From Dugong dugon (lineage: Eukaryota; Chordata; Mammalia; Sirenia; Dugongidae): a DNA stretch of 64,000 nucleotides. A program made the translations under genes and the position numbers. This document shows, in pieces, positions 22,264 to 34,155 of the stretch. The stretch is taken from NCBI GenBank assembly GCA_030035585.1, contig CM057469.1, positions 16,548,501 through 16,612,500 on the forward strand. Direction: 5' to 3'. The notes below the pieces were generated by a model. It saw nothing but the letters and a program-made list of their open reading frames with translations, did no database searches and had not been told where the DNA came from. Positions within the stretch are counted from its first letter, which is position 1; every line of letters begins with the position of its first letter.

Positions 22264-22639
22264 TAGTTATATATTTATTGTTTATTGTCTGTCTTCTGCC
22301 CTCCACCCAGACAGTGTACTCCACAAGAGCAAGGATTTTTGTCTATTTTGTTTAGTACTGTATCCCGAGAACCTGAAACAACACCTGGTACATACTAGGT
22401 GCTCAATAAATATTTGTTGAACAAATGAACATAATAGGCATGTCAGCACTTGTCAATTTTAATTAATTTTAGCAACAAACTAAAAAATTAATTCTGTTAG
22501 AAAGAAAATAAGTTTTCACAAACCTTGATGCCTGTATACGTGCAATTACCTTGTCTATATACAGTGTCCTTTGTGATCCTAACACCTTTCCTCTACTACT
22601 ATATGCTTTCCTAGACATATTCCAATTCAATATCCCAAA

Positions 22640-22905
22640 TTCATTTAGGTCTTCCAAAAAAGTCATCCCTGCTCTCCTAAGTCTGGCTTAGGTGCTTCTC
22701 CTTTGTAATTTTCAGGTACCTCTGTGTATTTTTCCTGATATCCTTTTTCACATATATTGAAATGACTATTTCTTTTTCTGTTTCCCAGACCAAAATGTGA
22801 GCTTCTAGAGAGCAGAAACCATTCTTACTTGCTTTTCCCTTGCTGGCATATAGCTTATTAACACATGACAAGTATTCAATAAATGTTCTGTGTGTGAATA
22901 AAACA
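22640..22905 (+). mobile_element. L2 3' end
   Basis: Second L2 terminus: 'cctgatatcctttttcacat', 'gagcttctagagagcagaaa', 'gctggcatatagcttatta', 'caagtattcaataaatgttc', the usual L2 3'-end order. It ends about 50 bp from the downstream border of the coding exon at 22955. Confidence 0.6.
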
Positions 22906-22954
22906 TTTTTAAAAATCTACAAAACCGAATTAAAGGTGAATCACAGAAATTTAC

Positions 22955-23077
22955 CTGTTACTTGTCTCCTTAGTTTTTCAATTTCTTCTTTTAAGTTTTT
23001 TATTTCTAAATCTTTGCTTGCTGCTAGTGGTCCATCAACAGTTGAATATTGTAGAGCTTGAACAGTCTGTGTTGACT
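22955..23077 (-). CDS. CDC42BPA: CDC42BPA coding exon: coiled-coil segment
   Basis: The 123-nt exon is bounded by an acceptor (TTTTCTAAG on the minus strand) and a donor (GTAAATTT). It takes one base from the previous exon to make its first Glu, then encodes 40 residues (STQTVQALQY...EKLRRQVT) and leaves one base. The protein part is charged and heptad-like (KNLKEEIEKLRRQ), the beginning of the long coiled coil that follows the kinase tail in MRCK proteins and drives dimer or tetramer formation. By recalled human numbering it is about residues 464-503. The next expected exon is not visible in the 22.9 kb to the left, so the following intron is longer than that. Identification rests on continuity with the kinase exons and on recognition of the MRCK alpha sequence; the beta paralogue fits less well. 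Confidence 0.92.
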
Positions 23078-23326
23078 CTTAGAAAATGAATAAAAGAAAG
23101 AATGAGAAATATGACCATATTCGAAATTTTAAAAATAACAGCAATATATTCCTTTCTAGAGAAATCTTTATATAACTCTACAGACCAAAACATGTACCAA
23201 CTGATAAAAAGCATGTAAACATATTAAATGAAATCATAAAACTCCATTTCACATGTCTTTAAAATTATAATATATACAGGAAAAAACATCTAGCTTCTAA
23301 TATGTGGTATTCTCAGTTTTGAAGAC

Positions 23327-23780
23327 TGAAATGGTTAATTTTATGCATCAGCTTGGCTAGAATATGGTGCCCAGTTGTTTGATCAAACACTAGTGTAGAT
23401 GCTGTAATGAAATAATATGTGATTAAATCGGTTGACCTTAAGTAAAGTAGATTACCCTCCATAATGTGGATGGGCTTCATCCAGTCAGTTGAAAGCCTTA
23501 GGAGGAAAGAGGGAGTTTTTCTTAGGGTGTATTCTGCCTCCAGTCATTTAAATAAATAGACATTTTTCCAGAACTCCTCGACTCTTCACTCTTCCCATTG
23601 TCCGACCTACAGATTTTGAGACACAAGACTGCAGGAATCTCCAGCCTGTTGCCTGACCTACAGACTTTGGACTTGCCAGCCCCCCACAATCGCTTGAATC
23701 AATTCCTAAAATCAATTTCAATTAATCCATGTCTCTCTCTCTCTCACTGGCTGTTTCTCTAGAGAACCTTGACTAAGACA
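23327..23780 (+). mobile_element. ERV-L type solo LTR (MLT2-like)
   Basis: Begins tg at 23327 with 'atggttaattttatgcatca' and 'cttggctagaatatggtgcc', passes 'tagattaccctccataatgt' and a (tc)n tract at about 23732-23745, and ends 'gagaaccttgactaagaca'. This order is that of mammalian MLT2-type ERV-L LTRs. No internal retroviral sequence and no clear 5-bp duplication (aagac/atgcc). Old, non-coding. Confidence 0.75.
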
Positions 23781-25332
23781 ATGCCCTGCCAGTCATTCAA
23801 CTATTCAGTATCCTTTTGTCCTAGCAGGAAGCATAACCATGTGATCAAAAATGTCATATGGCAGATGACGTTGGAAAAACTGAATCTAGTATATGAGGAA
23901 GGTTTAGGTTTAGAGATGCTAATACGTAATATGTAGAAGTGCTGGCTTTCCAAATTTTATGTGTGAAAATTGAGACCCACTTGTTGATGACTTTGACTTA
24001 TAAATTTAGTTAAAATAGAAATTATTAATTTATCTTGTGGTTCTAATCTGAAGATGTAAGGTATTAATAAAACATTAACTCTAGAGAGGCTAGTGAAGCT
24101 GAAAGCAAGTCAACAGAACACATCCAAATGAAGCACAAAGAAAACAAAGAATGGAAAAGAGCAGGAAAGAAATGTGGGACACAACAGTTTAACAAAAATG
24201 CAACTGGAGTCTCAGAAGGGAGAGAGTGAACGGGACAAAAGAAATATCTACAGACATATGAATTTTCTAAAATTTTCCAAAATCATTCAGGATTCCAGAA
24301 TCTCAGTGAATCCCAAACAGAATTTTATAATAATACAAAGAAAGCTACATCTAGGCACATCATAGTCCGATTGCTTTAAAGTGAAGTCAAAGACAAAATC
24401 TTAGAAATATCTGTGGAGGGAAAGGGAAGATACATAATGGTCAGGAGAACAAGATTAACAGTTAATTCTCAAGAAATATAATATAAGGCAGAAGGGAATA
24501 GAATAATACCTGCAGAGAACTGCAAAAAAAAACCCTGCCAACTTGAATTCTAACTTGGAAAAAATATCCTTCAAAACTGAAGGCAAAATAAAAGACATTT
24601 TCAGACAAATAAAAAATAAGACAATTTGTCATAACACACTCATGTTAAAAGAAATACTAAAGGAAGGTTTTCAGCTGAAGAAAAACGATTCCATATGGAA
24701 ACATGAATCTCTAAGAAGAAATGAAGAGCACTAAAACGGTAAATATGTAGGTAAATATATATTTTTTTAATTAAAGACTAACAAATACTTAAAACAACAA
24801 TAAAATGAATGTACTGAAAAGGTTATAACATAGACAGAGGTAAAATAAATAACAAAAATCACACAAAGGGCTGTTGCAAGGTTCTTAAACTGTTCATGAA
24901 GTGGTAAAATACAAATTATTAAGAAAAAGATAGATAAGGACCTAACAGAAAAATGGGCAAGAACCTTGAACAGAAGACTGAATATCAAAATGGATAATTA
25001 ATATATGAAAAGTTATTCAACCTCAATACTTATTAGGGAAATGCAAATTAGAATCACAGTGAGGGACTACTATACATGCACCAGAATAGCTAAAAGTAAA
25101 GAAGCTGAAATGTCAAGTTCTGGTAGGAATATAAAGCAAGTGGAACTCTCATACATTGTCAGTGGAACTATAAATTGATACTATTACTATGGAAAACTCT
25201 TTAGCAGAGTATCTTCTAAACCTGAAAACATACTATTCCTGTGTCCCAGAAATTCCATTCCTAGGTACATATCCAAAAGAAATGAGTACAATATTACTAC
25301 CAAAAGAAATAAGTAAGCATATCCCTATAAAC

Positions 25333-25494
25333 AAAAAACCAAACCCATTGCCGTCGAGTCAATCCTGACTCATAGAGACCCTACAGGACAGAGCAGAGCT
25401 GCCCCACAGGGATTCCAAGGAGCAGCTGGTGGATTTCAACTGGTGACCTTTTGGTTAGCAGCTAAGCTCTTAAGTACTATGCCACCAGGGCTCC
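25333..25494 (-). mobile_element. AfroSINE
   Basis: Antisense copy: 'aaacccattgccgtcgagtc' (tail) to 'ctatgccaccagggctcc' (head). First of two same-orientation SINEs four bases apart. Confidence 0.92.
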
Positions 25495-25498
25495 AAAG

Positions 25499-25664
25499 AT
25501 ACACCAAACCTGACTTTCTGCCGGCAAGTCGATTCTGACTCAAAGCAACCCTACAGGACAGATTAGAACTGCCCCATAGGGTTTCCAAAGAGTGGCTGAT
25601 GGATTCAAACTGCTGATCTTTTGGTAACCAGCCAAGCTTTCAACCACTATGCCACCAGGGCTCC
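25499..25664 (-). mobile_element. AfroSINE, tandem neighbour
   Basis: Second antisense copy, 'ctgccggcaagtcgattctg' to 'ctatgccaccagggctcc'. It differs from its neighbour at many sites, so it is a separate insertion rather than a recent duplication. Confidence 0.92.
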
Positions 25665-25956
25665 AACATATATACAGCATGGATGAATCTCAAAAATATC
25701 ATGTCAAGTGAAAGAAGCAAAACACGAAATACACTTGCATGATTCCATTTATGAAGTTCAAGGACAGGGAAAAATTAATTAATAGCAAAATAACAGTGAA
25801 AGAAATCAGAATAGTGGTGGTAGGTTACAAATTGGAAAGAGCCATGAAGAGAAACTTATCATATGCTCAGAAATGTTCTATATCATGCTCTGAAGAAGGT
25901 TACACGGGTATACACATATATAAACATTTATGGGGCTTACACTTTAAGAGTACTGT

Positions 25957-27255
25957 ATTTTTTTGTGTGTGTGCTTTAGCTGAAAGTTTATAGCTCAAGT
26001 TAATTTCTCATATGAAAATTTATACACATATTGTTATGTGACACTAGCTGCAATTCCTATAATGTGACAGCACACTCTCTCCTTCCCATCCTAGGTTTCC
26101 CGTGTCCATCCAACCAGCTCCTGTCCCTTTGTACCTTCTCATCCTGCCTCCAGACTGGACACGCCCATTTAGTCTCATGTAATTTGTTTGAACTAAGCAG
26201 CACACTCTTCCCGAGTATTATTTAATGTTTTATAGTCTAGTCAAATCTTTGTCTGAAGAGTTGGCTTCAGGAACGGTTTTAGGTCTGCGTTAACAGAGTG
26301 TCCGGGGCCCATGTCTTTGAGGGTTCCTCCAGTCTCAGTCAGACCATTAAGTCTAGTCTTTTTATGTGAATCTCAGTTCTGCACCCCACTTTTCTCCTGC
26401 TCTTTCAGGGACTTCCTGTTGTGTTCCCTGTCAGGGCGGTCACTAGTGGTAGCCAAGCACCATCTAGCTCTTCTGGTCTCAGGCTGACAGAGTCCCGGGT
26501 TTGTGTGGCCCCTTTTGTCTCTTAGGCTAATATTTTCCTTGTGTCTTTGGTGTTCTTCATTCTCCTTTGCTTCAGGTGGGTTGGGACCAATTGATGCATC
26601 TTAGACGGCCACTCGCAAGCTTTTAAGACCCCAGATGCCACTCACCAAAGTGGGATGCAGAACATTTCTTAATAAACTTTGTTATGCCAAGTGACCTAGA
26701 TGTCCCCTGAAACCATGGTCCCCAGCCCACTACCCCTGCAACTCTGTCCCTCGAAGTGTTTGGTTGTATTCAGGAAACTTCTTAGCTTTTGGTTTAGTCC
26801 AGTTGTGCTGACTTCCCCTGTACTGTGTGTTGCCCTTCTAAGACAATTCTTGTCTACTATCTAGTTAGTGAATTCCCCTCTCCCTCCCTCCTCACCCTCA
26901 TAACCATCAAAAAATATTTTCTTCTGTGTTTAAACTTTTTCTTGAGTTCTTCTAATGGTGGTTGCATATAGTATTTGTCCTTTTGCGACTAATTTCACTC
27001 AGCATAATGCCCTCCAGATTCATCCATGTTGTCAGATGTTTTACAGATTCATCATTCTTTATCGGTGTGTAGGTTTCCATTGTATGTATGTACCATAATT
27101 TGTTGATTCATTTGTCTGTTGTTGGTCACCTAGACTGTTTCCATCTTTTTGCTGTTGTCAACAGTGCTACAGTGAACATGGGTGTGCATCTATCCATTTC
27201 TGTGACAGCTCTTATTTCTCTAGGATATATTCCAAGGAGCAGGATTGCTCAATCG
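25957..27255 (-). mobile_element. L1 3' end, diverged subfamily
   Basis: Antisense L1 with poly-A (T run about 25957-25964), a 3'UTR related to the other copies ('cccagatgccactcaccaaa' near 26631 parallels 'cccagacactactcaccaag' near 33842), then the ORF2 C-terminus in reverse ('ctcagcataatgccctccag' near 26999 to 'atattccaaggagcaggatt'). Truncated near 27255, against a MITE. Confidence 0.8.
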
Positions 27256-27266
27256 TATGCAGAGTA

Positions 27267-27436
27267 CCATATTTTTAGGCAGAATTTTAACATAAAATTT
27301 TTTTTACAAATTTTTACAGTTTTTTTTGCCAAGTGTGCAACCCCCACCCCTGTGCTATTTTTGTAAGCATGATATGCTGCCCATTTTATGCACGGGCACG
27401 TTATTTATGTGAGTGCGTTATTTGTGAAAAATACAG
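27267..27436. mobile_element. TA-flanked MITE, related ends to the palindromic family
   Basis: 170 bp bounded by TA (27265-27266 and 27437-27438). Left end CCATATTTTT and right end read inward CTGTATTTTTCACAAATAAC; the latter resembles the CCATATTTTTATGCAAATAA end of the elements at 22045 and 42895. Internally 'gtaagcatgatatgctg' resembles the reverse of 'gcatagcgtgcttac' in those elements, but this copy is not a full palindrome. Confidence 0.6.
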
Positions 27437-27779
27437 TACTTGCACACTTTACTGTATGTACATTATATCACACATTTAAAAATCAAAATAAATGAAAAAC
27501 TTGGGTATAAAGGGGAAGTAATTCACATGCAGAGAGAACTTAGCCACTTCCTGAGTGACATTTCTGTTCATAGTGACATAGTCTGTTCAATTGATTTCTA
27601 TAGAACTCTTTTAACCACTAGAACTCTTAAGATGTAATAGTGTAATTTTATGATGGCAAAATTTTGACTTTTTCTTAAGAGTTACAAGTTTGTTGATTGT
27701 TTATACATTATTTCTCCATCCACAAAATAAGTAAGTAAAATATATTATATTCTTCATTTTTAAGCAAAAGGCAGGAAAG

Positions 27780-29290
27780 GGGGATAGTGAATGCTGGGGA
27801 TGGAAGTGAGATTTGATTTGAAACAGTGTTCAGGAAAAGCCTCATTGAAAAGGTGACATTCAAGCAGAGACCTGAAGGAGGCAAACCAATGAATCATAAT
27901 GAGCAGTAAAGGGAAAGCATTTAAGGAAGGGAAACAGCTAACGCAAAGGCCCTAAAGTGAGGATGTACCTGTCTTGTGCAAGGAACAGCAAGGAGCCCAG
28001 GGTGCCTAGAACAGAAAGAACAAGGGAGATAACAGCAGGAGATGAAATCAGAAAGGTAATAAGAGGCCAGATCAGATATGGCCTTAAGCCACTGAGGTAA
28101 GTTTGGCTTTAATGTGATTGAGATAGGAAGCCATAAGGGATGAAGATGAGATAGTGAAGTAAAATGATTTAAATTGTGTTTAATGAGATTACTTGGTGGT
28201 TATGTTGAAAACACACTGTAGGAAGGATGAGGGGAGGACGAGGAGACCAGTTAGGGAGCTACTGCAACAACACAGGTGAGAGTTGAGGGTGGTCTGAAAC
28301 AGAGTGGTAGTTCCACTGTGAACAGTGGTAAGATTTTGGATCTGTTGTGACAGTGGCCCTGGCAGGATCTGCTGATGAATTAGACGTGAGGCATGAGAGG
28401 ATGACTGAGACTAGGAAAGACTCTAAGGTTTCAGGTCTGAGCAACTGAAAGCATAGAGTAGTCTGGGGTACTCTACCATTCAGAGGTCAAAGAGTTAAGA
28501 AGAAATCAGCAAAGCAGTACAAGAAGAACTGGCTTATGAGGAAAATGAAAACCAGGAAGAGTAAAGCGCCCCAGGAGCCAAATGAAGGAAGAGCTTTCAG
28601 CAGCAAGAAATGAGCAATTGGCTCAAAAGCTGCTGATAGGTTAAAAGATAAGGACTGAGAAATGAGCAATGGATTTCGCAACATACACTAGGGAAATGAG
28701 CTAGGGAAAAGGGTAGCATTACTGGGCAGCATTAACAGCCCACTTGAGATTAGTGTTCATGAACGTGAAGTGACATTTGTCAGCATATTATGTTTTAAGT
28801 CAGCTACCTTGAACTGCAACAACTGCAGATGCAAGGTTGTACATAGAAAGGGCTGAGGTTCTGCTAAGGGATTCTGACAACAGAAAGAGGAGCAATAGAG
28901 TTGAGGGTATATGATTATGATTAATAATGATAACGAGCAGTGAAATGGTGATAGAATTACAGGCAATGGCAGAATTGAAGGAATATTGGTGGTAAGGTAC
29001 TAGAGGGAGTTGGCTAGGAAATTAGGAGCATAAAATTATGCAGGGTTTGTTGGAAACTGAGATTAGTGAAGGGTTTTAGTTACTGTAATCTCAAGATATA
29101 TTTTACCACCTTGAGAAGGAGTAGGTGAGTTAATGGTGGAGAACGAGATCACTGAAGGTGAGAATTGAGAAACTAAGAACTCAGTATTAAAAGGTTCATC
29201 TATGTGCATTTTTAAATCACCAAATATTATGACAGGAGTAATGTGAGAGGGAATGGCAGTATGCCAGGACTGAGGGGATACGATAGGAAA
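27780..29290 (-). mobile_element. L2 LINE, long minus-strand copy
   Basis: Antisense L2: 'agagacctgaaggaggcaaa' near 27867, 'acgcaaaggccctaaagtga' near 27941, 'gaggccagatcagatatggc' near 28064, 'gagaccagttagggagctac' near 28244, 'ttaagtcagctacc' near 28796. Open frames read leftward (28259-28444, 28487-28684) contain broken L2 RT segments. Small gap regions 27437-27779 and 29291-29589 show no further feature. Confidence 0.8.
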
Positions 29291-29589
29291 TGTTACACTG
29301 GACTGAGAATGGCTCCTTTTTTTCCTGGTAGTCTCATTTCCCTTTCTTCAGAGGTATGATTTATTCCCACATATTTATATGCATACATATTACCCACTGG
29401 AAACAAATGCTATTTTGTTATCATTTACTGTTAATTGTGTGATTTTATATAAATGGTATACTGTAGTCAGCACTTGCTTTTTCTCCACTTAATAAAATAA
29501 TCTTTTCAAGATGAAACTACTTGTAATACACAGTTCATAACACTGAGTCCAATCCAAAAGGGAAAAAATTATCTGTAAGATATATTTAC

Positions 29590-29756
29590 CTTGGAGCTTT
29601 CTACTAAGCTCAAGTTTTTCCTGTTCGAGGCGTTTAATTCTTCTTTCATAAGCTTCAGTTGCTAAGTTGTTATCTAAAGTCCTCTGAACATTAACATCAA
29701 GATCCAGTGAGGAGGGACCAGCTGTAACTCTTAAACAGCTCCGATCAGAAAGAACA
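29590..29756 (-). CDS. CDC42BPA: CDC42BPA coding exon: end of kinase tail and start of coiled coil
   Basis: The 167-nt exon begins after a T-rich acceptor ending TTTCAG and stops before GTAAATAT. One base completes the Cys shared with the exon at 32249, 55 codons follow (VLSDRSCLRVTAGPSSLDLD...KLELSRKLQ), and one base is passed to the exon at 22955. The first part is the linker after the AGC hydrophobic motif; from about YERRIKRLEQEK it becomes heptad-like coiled coil. Recalled human numbering is about 408-463. The phase matches both neighbours exactly. The sequence is essentially the MRCK alpha one, with at most conservative changes. The open frame runs past the donor into the intron, so its apparent C-terminal extension is not protein. 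Confidence 0.95.
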
Positions 29757-30149
29757 CTGAAAAAAAAAAAATATGTGGTACATATTGAAGTAAAAATTTG
29801 AAGAAAAAAAGACATGAACGAAATGTCTTAAATGAAATAGCTCGTTTAAGACATGAATTTGAGTATCTGGTTACAGTGAGTCAATTATGATTGTAAAAAT
29901 CATTTGCAAAACCACTTATACTATTTAATAGAAGCATTTTTTTATGAAAACTTAAATCCTCCAAATTTTCTTGAATTTTTTTTAAATAGCCACAAATTAT
30001 AAAACAAAGTTTAATGAAGGGTTATTTAAAGTTTAAAACAATTTGACCACTTAAGTGAAATCATAGTCAAAAGCACCATCCATGGTCTTCTTTACCAGAA
30101 TTTGAAATTCAAAAGTGAAGTATTTTCTTTAATTCAATGCAATTTAATT

Positions 30150-31990
30150 AAAAATATTTGAGGGGCTGGAATACATCAGTGAACAAAACAGACAAAAATT
30201 CCTATCCATATACAGCTTATATCCTAGTGACAGAGACAGAAATAAACAGGAAAAAAAGTAAAATATTCAGTATGTTGGAAAACCCTAAATGCTAAGGAAA
30301 AGAGGAAATGGAGTTGAAATTTTTAGATGAAGTGATCAAGCAAGTCGTCACTGAGAAAGATAACTTCAGAGTAAAGCCCTAAAAGAGTGAGGGGACAGCC
30401 AAGGGAGTATCAGGGGAAAAGCACTACAGGCAGAAGCCCTGAGACAAGAGTGTGCATGGCACGTTCGTGGGCCAGAAAGGAGGCCAGCGTGAATGGAGTG
30501 GAGTGCACAAGGGGAAAAGTGGTGGCAAATAAAATGAAAAAGGTAAAAGTGAGCCAGTCACGTCAGGCCTTGTCAGAACTTTGATCTGGAGTTAAGAAAG
30601 AAAGTCACTGGAATGCAGGGGGTAAGGGTGGGGTGGTCCAGAACAGGAGAGTGACATGATCTGACTTACCTTTTAATAGAATCACTTGGACAGGTTCTGG
30701 GAAATATAAGAAATGAAGTTATGAACATGCTAAGCAAGTGGTTTAGAGAGAGATTAAGCAGAAGAGAGGAGACAGGGTACGGCTCAAGAGACCCATGTGG
30801 GAGTCACCAGCTATTATCTGGGAGAACCCCAGAGACTACCGATAGAAAAGAGAACTCCAAGGACTAAGCTATGGAACACTCCTATAATCGGAGGTCAGGG
30901 AGATTAGCAGGAATAAGATATAGAGACTGAGAAGGAGTGGCCAGAAAGGTAAGAAGAAAACCAGGAATGTTTCCTGGAAGCTAAGAGAAGTACCAGTAGG
31001 TGCTTTAAGGTAGAGAAGCTGAGGCAAAGTAAGATGAGATCTGAATCAAGTAAAACTAAGACTGAGAAATAATCATTAGATTTTGCAACAAGGAGGTTAG
31101 TAGTGAAATTGATAAAAGTCATTTGCATGAAGTGATGGGGGCAAAAACCTGACAGGAGTGCCTCAAAAGAGAATAGTATGAGGAAAAACTGGGCAAAGTA
31201 CAGAAAACATTTTGAAGTAATTTTGCTCTCATGTGCAGCAGAGAAATAGGTTCGTTACTGGTAAAGGAAGTAGAATCAAGGGAGATTTTATACTTTGCTT
31301 TAAGATGGGAGAAATAAAAACATGATGGTAAGCTGATGGGAATGATCTGGTGATGAAGATGTCACAGAAAGGGAAAAATGTAGGAGGTGACAGTTAGCAA
31401 CGCACTAGAGTGGATACCGGGGCCAGCCTTAGCTAGGAGTTCCCACAGCTCATCCATAAAAAGAAGAGAGCATACGGGCCAGAGGTATGTAGGTGGTAAA
31501 TGTGGTGATGGGAGCTTGTTGAAGTTCTTTATTGTCTGCTTCATCCTCTCAGTGAAAGAGGAAGCAAGTTCATCAGCTGAGAGTGAGGATGCCAGAGATT
31601 TTAGAAGAAAGTAGAAGTATGAAATCATTACACAGAAAACTGGAAGAGTAAATGCACTAGGATAATTCAGTATATTTATCAGCAGCATTAGCAGCACTTG
31701 AAGTTGGTGATTATAAAGTGAGAATGCTTAGAATTTTTCTCTTATTTCATCTGCAAAGGTACAGGTAGCAAACTGGGTTTTAATAATAAATGCGGATTTA
31801 GCAAAGCTAATATAACAGAATGAAAGATGGTAAAGGGAACTGAGGTGATACACAAGGGACTGATTATAATCATTCTCAATGAAATTCAAGCAGGGTAAAG
31901 AGGAAAGAGGATATGAGTAGAGTGAGGGTCATTGAAAAGATGGTAGAATAACGGTTTGCAAGTTCTGCTGATTGAAACCTAGAGAATATT
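30150..31990 (-). mobile_element. L2 LINE, longest copy in the window
   Basis: Antisense L2 beginning at its 3' end ('agtgaacaaaacagacaaaa' near 30178) and going back into the RT domain: 'agagtgacatgatctgactt' near 30648, 'ttagattttgcaacaaggag' near 31077, 'gggggcaaaaacctgacagg' near 31137. A leftward frame at 30904-31128 still reads as L2 RT (…WFSSYLSGHSFSVS). Decayed. Confidence 0.85.
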
Positions 31991-32248
31991 TATCAATAGC
32001 ACAGGTTTCTACTAATTCCTGGCCCATTGCTAAGATTCTGAGTTCTCTATTTGTTCTATTCTTTCCCTTCCACAATGAGTTAAGATTCCTGTGTGTTCTA
32101 CTCATTTTGTAATATCTGAATTCCCAGAAGGATCATTAAGAAAAAAATTTTTTTTAATTTACAAAGCTCTCTTATACATTACATTTTTTAAAACTTCATT
32201 TTAATTTACTTTGAAATTGTCCAAATTATTTTAACTTTTGAAACTTAC

Positions 32249-32328
32249 CAGCTACTAGTATATGTAAAACCAACAAATGGCAGATGGTGGCCAGAAAATG
32301 CAGCATGTGTTTGTGGGGGCATTGTTTC
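32249..32328 (-). CDS. CDC42BPA: CDC42BPA coding exon: AGC hydrophobic motif
   Basis: This 80-nt exon has acceptor TTCTTTTAG and donor GTAAGTTT on the minus strand. It encodes 26 residues, ETMPPQTHAAFSGHHLPFVG followed by FTYTSS, plus two bases of a Cys codon. It carries the AGC-kinase hydrophobic motif FxxF(T)Y: F-V-G-F-T-Y, where the Thr is the conserved phospho-acceptor (Thr403 in recalled human numbering). In AGC kinases this tail folds onto the N-lobe to order the active state; in MRCK it also contributes to dimer contacts. Gln and Ala at PPQTHAAF appear to differ from the human PPPTHTAF as I remember it, in a variable linker. Confidence 0.95.
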
Positions 32329-32972
32329 CTAAAAGAAGAAAAAACATCTGGTAAGAAAGATAATTATCACCTATATGTTGGACTATAAACCGTTCATAGG
32401 AAATACAAGGCTGTTCAATTTCATTTCGTTATCAGGGCTAATTTAACTTTTTAAATATCCATAATCCTCAAATTTGCCCTACAGTTAGATGTAATGTTTA
32501 ATGACAATTTTACTGCATTTTTCTACTTTTGTCACTTACTTGGCAGAAGTTCATCTTTTAATACTTTTTTCAAGTAGGGCTAACCTGAACTAAACTAACC
32601 TTAATTCTAGCCTGTCCAAAAAAGTATTTCTGTTACATTGATGCTTGCACATTAGTAGGGCTAAGTATAAAATACTCAGATCTCTACTTTGTTTCCTGAA
32701 GTCTTCATGGTTATTGAGTCCTTGTTTCCTAGTGTTACATGCTGCTGTGGGGTAAAGGGAGGCCAGTATCATTTCTTCCCCTTTACAGGTGACTTAATCT
32801 TTCTCCCTGGATGTCTACACAATTCTTCCTTTATTGTTAAAGTTCAATAACTGGGATAAGTTTTGAACTTCTTTTTCTATGTTAATTGTTCCCAGGATGT
32901 GACAGGCCCATTGAATGTGCTGGTGAAAGTTTTCCTTATTTTCTAGAGTCACACCTTGAATTAGATCTGGAC
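32329..32972. other. Intron, no feature seen
   Basis: About 640 bp of AT-rich intron between the exon acceptor at 32328 and the 3' end of the large L1. It contains the acceptor polypyrimidine tract next to the exon; no recognisable repeat or further exon. Confidence 0.5.
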
Positions 32973-32984
32973 TTTTTTTTTTTG

Positions 32985-34155
32985 TTTATTTGCTTGTTTT
33001 TATTGTACTTCAGGTGAAGGCTTACATAACAAATAGTTTCTCATGAAACAGTAGTACACAAGTTGTTTTATGACATTGGTTAACAACCCCACAACATATC
33101 AACCCTCTAACATCTCAACCTTTTTTTATGGTGAAAATACACATAGCCAAAGATACACCATTTCAAAAATTTCTACATGCACAGTTCAGTGACACTGGCT
33201 ATGCTCTTCCAGTGTGCTGTTATTCTCACTTAAGATGAAGGTTTACAGAACAAAATAGTTTCTCATTTAACAGTTACTACAAATGTTGCCTGCCCTATGA
33301 CAACGGTTAAGAATCTCACAACACATCAACAGTATCCTTACTCAATCTTCGGTTCCCTATCACCAGCTTCCTTGTCCCCTTCTGCCTTCTGTCCCTTGTT
33401 ACTGGACTCCTATACTTCGTTAGTCTCATTTGGTTTTATGGGGCTGTCCACTCCCAGGCTGAACAGTGAACCTCGGAGGTAACTTCACCACTGAGCTAAA
33501 AGGCTATCTGGGGGCCATACTCTCGAGGTTTCTGCAGTCTCCTTTAGACCAGTAAATCTGGTCTTTTTTTTTTTTTTTTTTCTGAGTTAGAATTATGCTC
33601 TACATCCTTCTCCAGCTCTGTCCAGAACCCTCTGTTGTGATCCTGGTCAGAGCAGTCAGTGGTGGTAGCCGGGCACCATCGAGCTGTACCGGACTCAGTC
33701 TGGTGGAGGCCTTGGTAGCTGTGGACAATCAGTCCTCTGAACTAATCTTTTCCTTGTATCCTGTAACCTTCATTCTCCCTTGCTCCCAAAGGGATGAGAC
33801 CAGTGGAGTATCTTACATGGCCGCTCACAGGCTTTTAAGACCCCAGACACTACTCACCAAGGTAGAATGTAGAGCATTGTCTTTATAAGCTGTGTCATGC
33901 CAATTGAACTAGATGTTCTCCGAGACCATGGTCACCACAGCCCTCTGCCCAGCAATTCAGTCCCAAAGGGAGTTTGGATGCATCTATGGGGCTTCCATGA
34001 CCTTTCATTGTACAAGATGTGCTAGTTTCTACTATATTGTGTACTGTCTCACCCTTCAGCCAAGATACCACTTATCTATTGCCTATTTAATATCCCCCCC
34101 ACCCCCACCCCTGGTAACCAACAAAGATTTTGTGTGTGAACTTTTTCATGGGTTT
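32985..34155 (-). repeat. 3'UTR of the large L1
   Basis: Contains two copies of the ~100-bp block (about 33007-33115 and 33235-33345) separated by a spacer with 'aagatacaccatttcaaaa', then the long conserved part with an internal T run (33564-33581). The leftward copy ends at the L1 tail. Open frames on the plus strand here are antisense noise. Confidence 0.75.

Larger units (their letters stand above)
21095..22430 (+). mobile_element. L2 LINE 3' region with two nested MITEs
   Basis: Plus-strand L2 from the late RT region ('gtccaaaactgaactcctga') through 'ccatcagcaaatcctattgg', 'acacagtagccagaatgatc', 'caaaaccctgcaaaggctcc', 'cctttgcactggctggtctt', to the 3' end 'ggtgctcaataaatatttgt'. Two DNA-transposon derivatives (21270-21442, 22045-22263) interrupt it and the L2 order resumes after each. 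The 119-codon open frame at 21253-21612 spans a MITE junction and is accidental. Confidence 0.85.
24100..25940 (+). mobile_element. Old L1 (L1M) fragment
   Basis: Plus-strand decayed L1: 'ggagtctcagaagggagaga' near 24206, a segment like the ORF1/ORF2 3' order, then 'ttagggaaatgcaaattaga' near 25033, 'ccattcctaggtacatatcc' near 25255, and 'tgattccatttatgaagttc' near 25739. Two SINEs split it at 25333-25664. The span 23781-24099 shows no feature. Confidence 0.7.

Noticed and set aside
29757-29815. N-terminal extension of the exon frame (open to 29815)
   Set aside because: Preceded by a clear polypyrimidine tract and CAG acceptor at 29757-29759, and exon phase matches the 32249 exon exactly.
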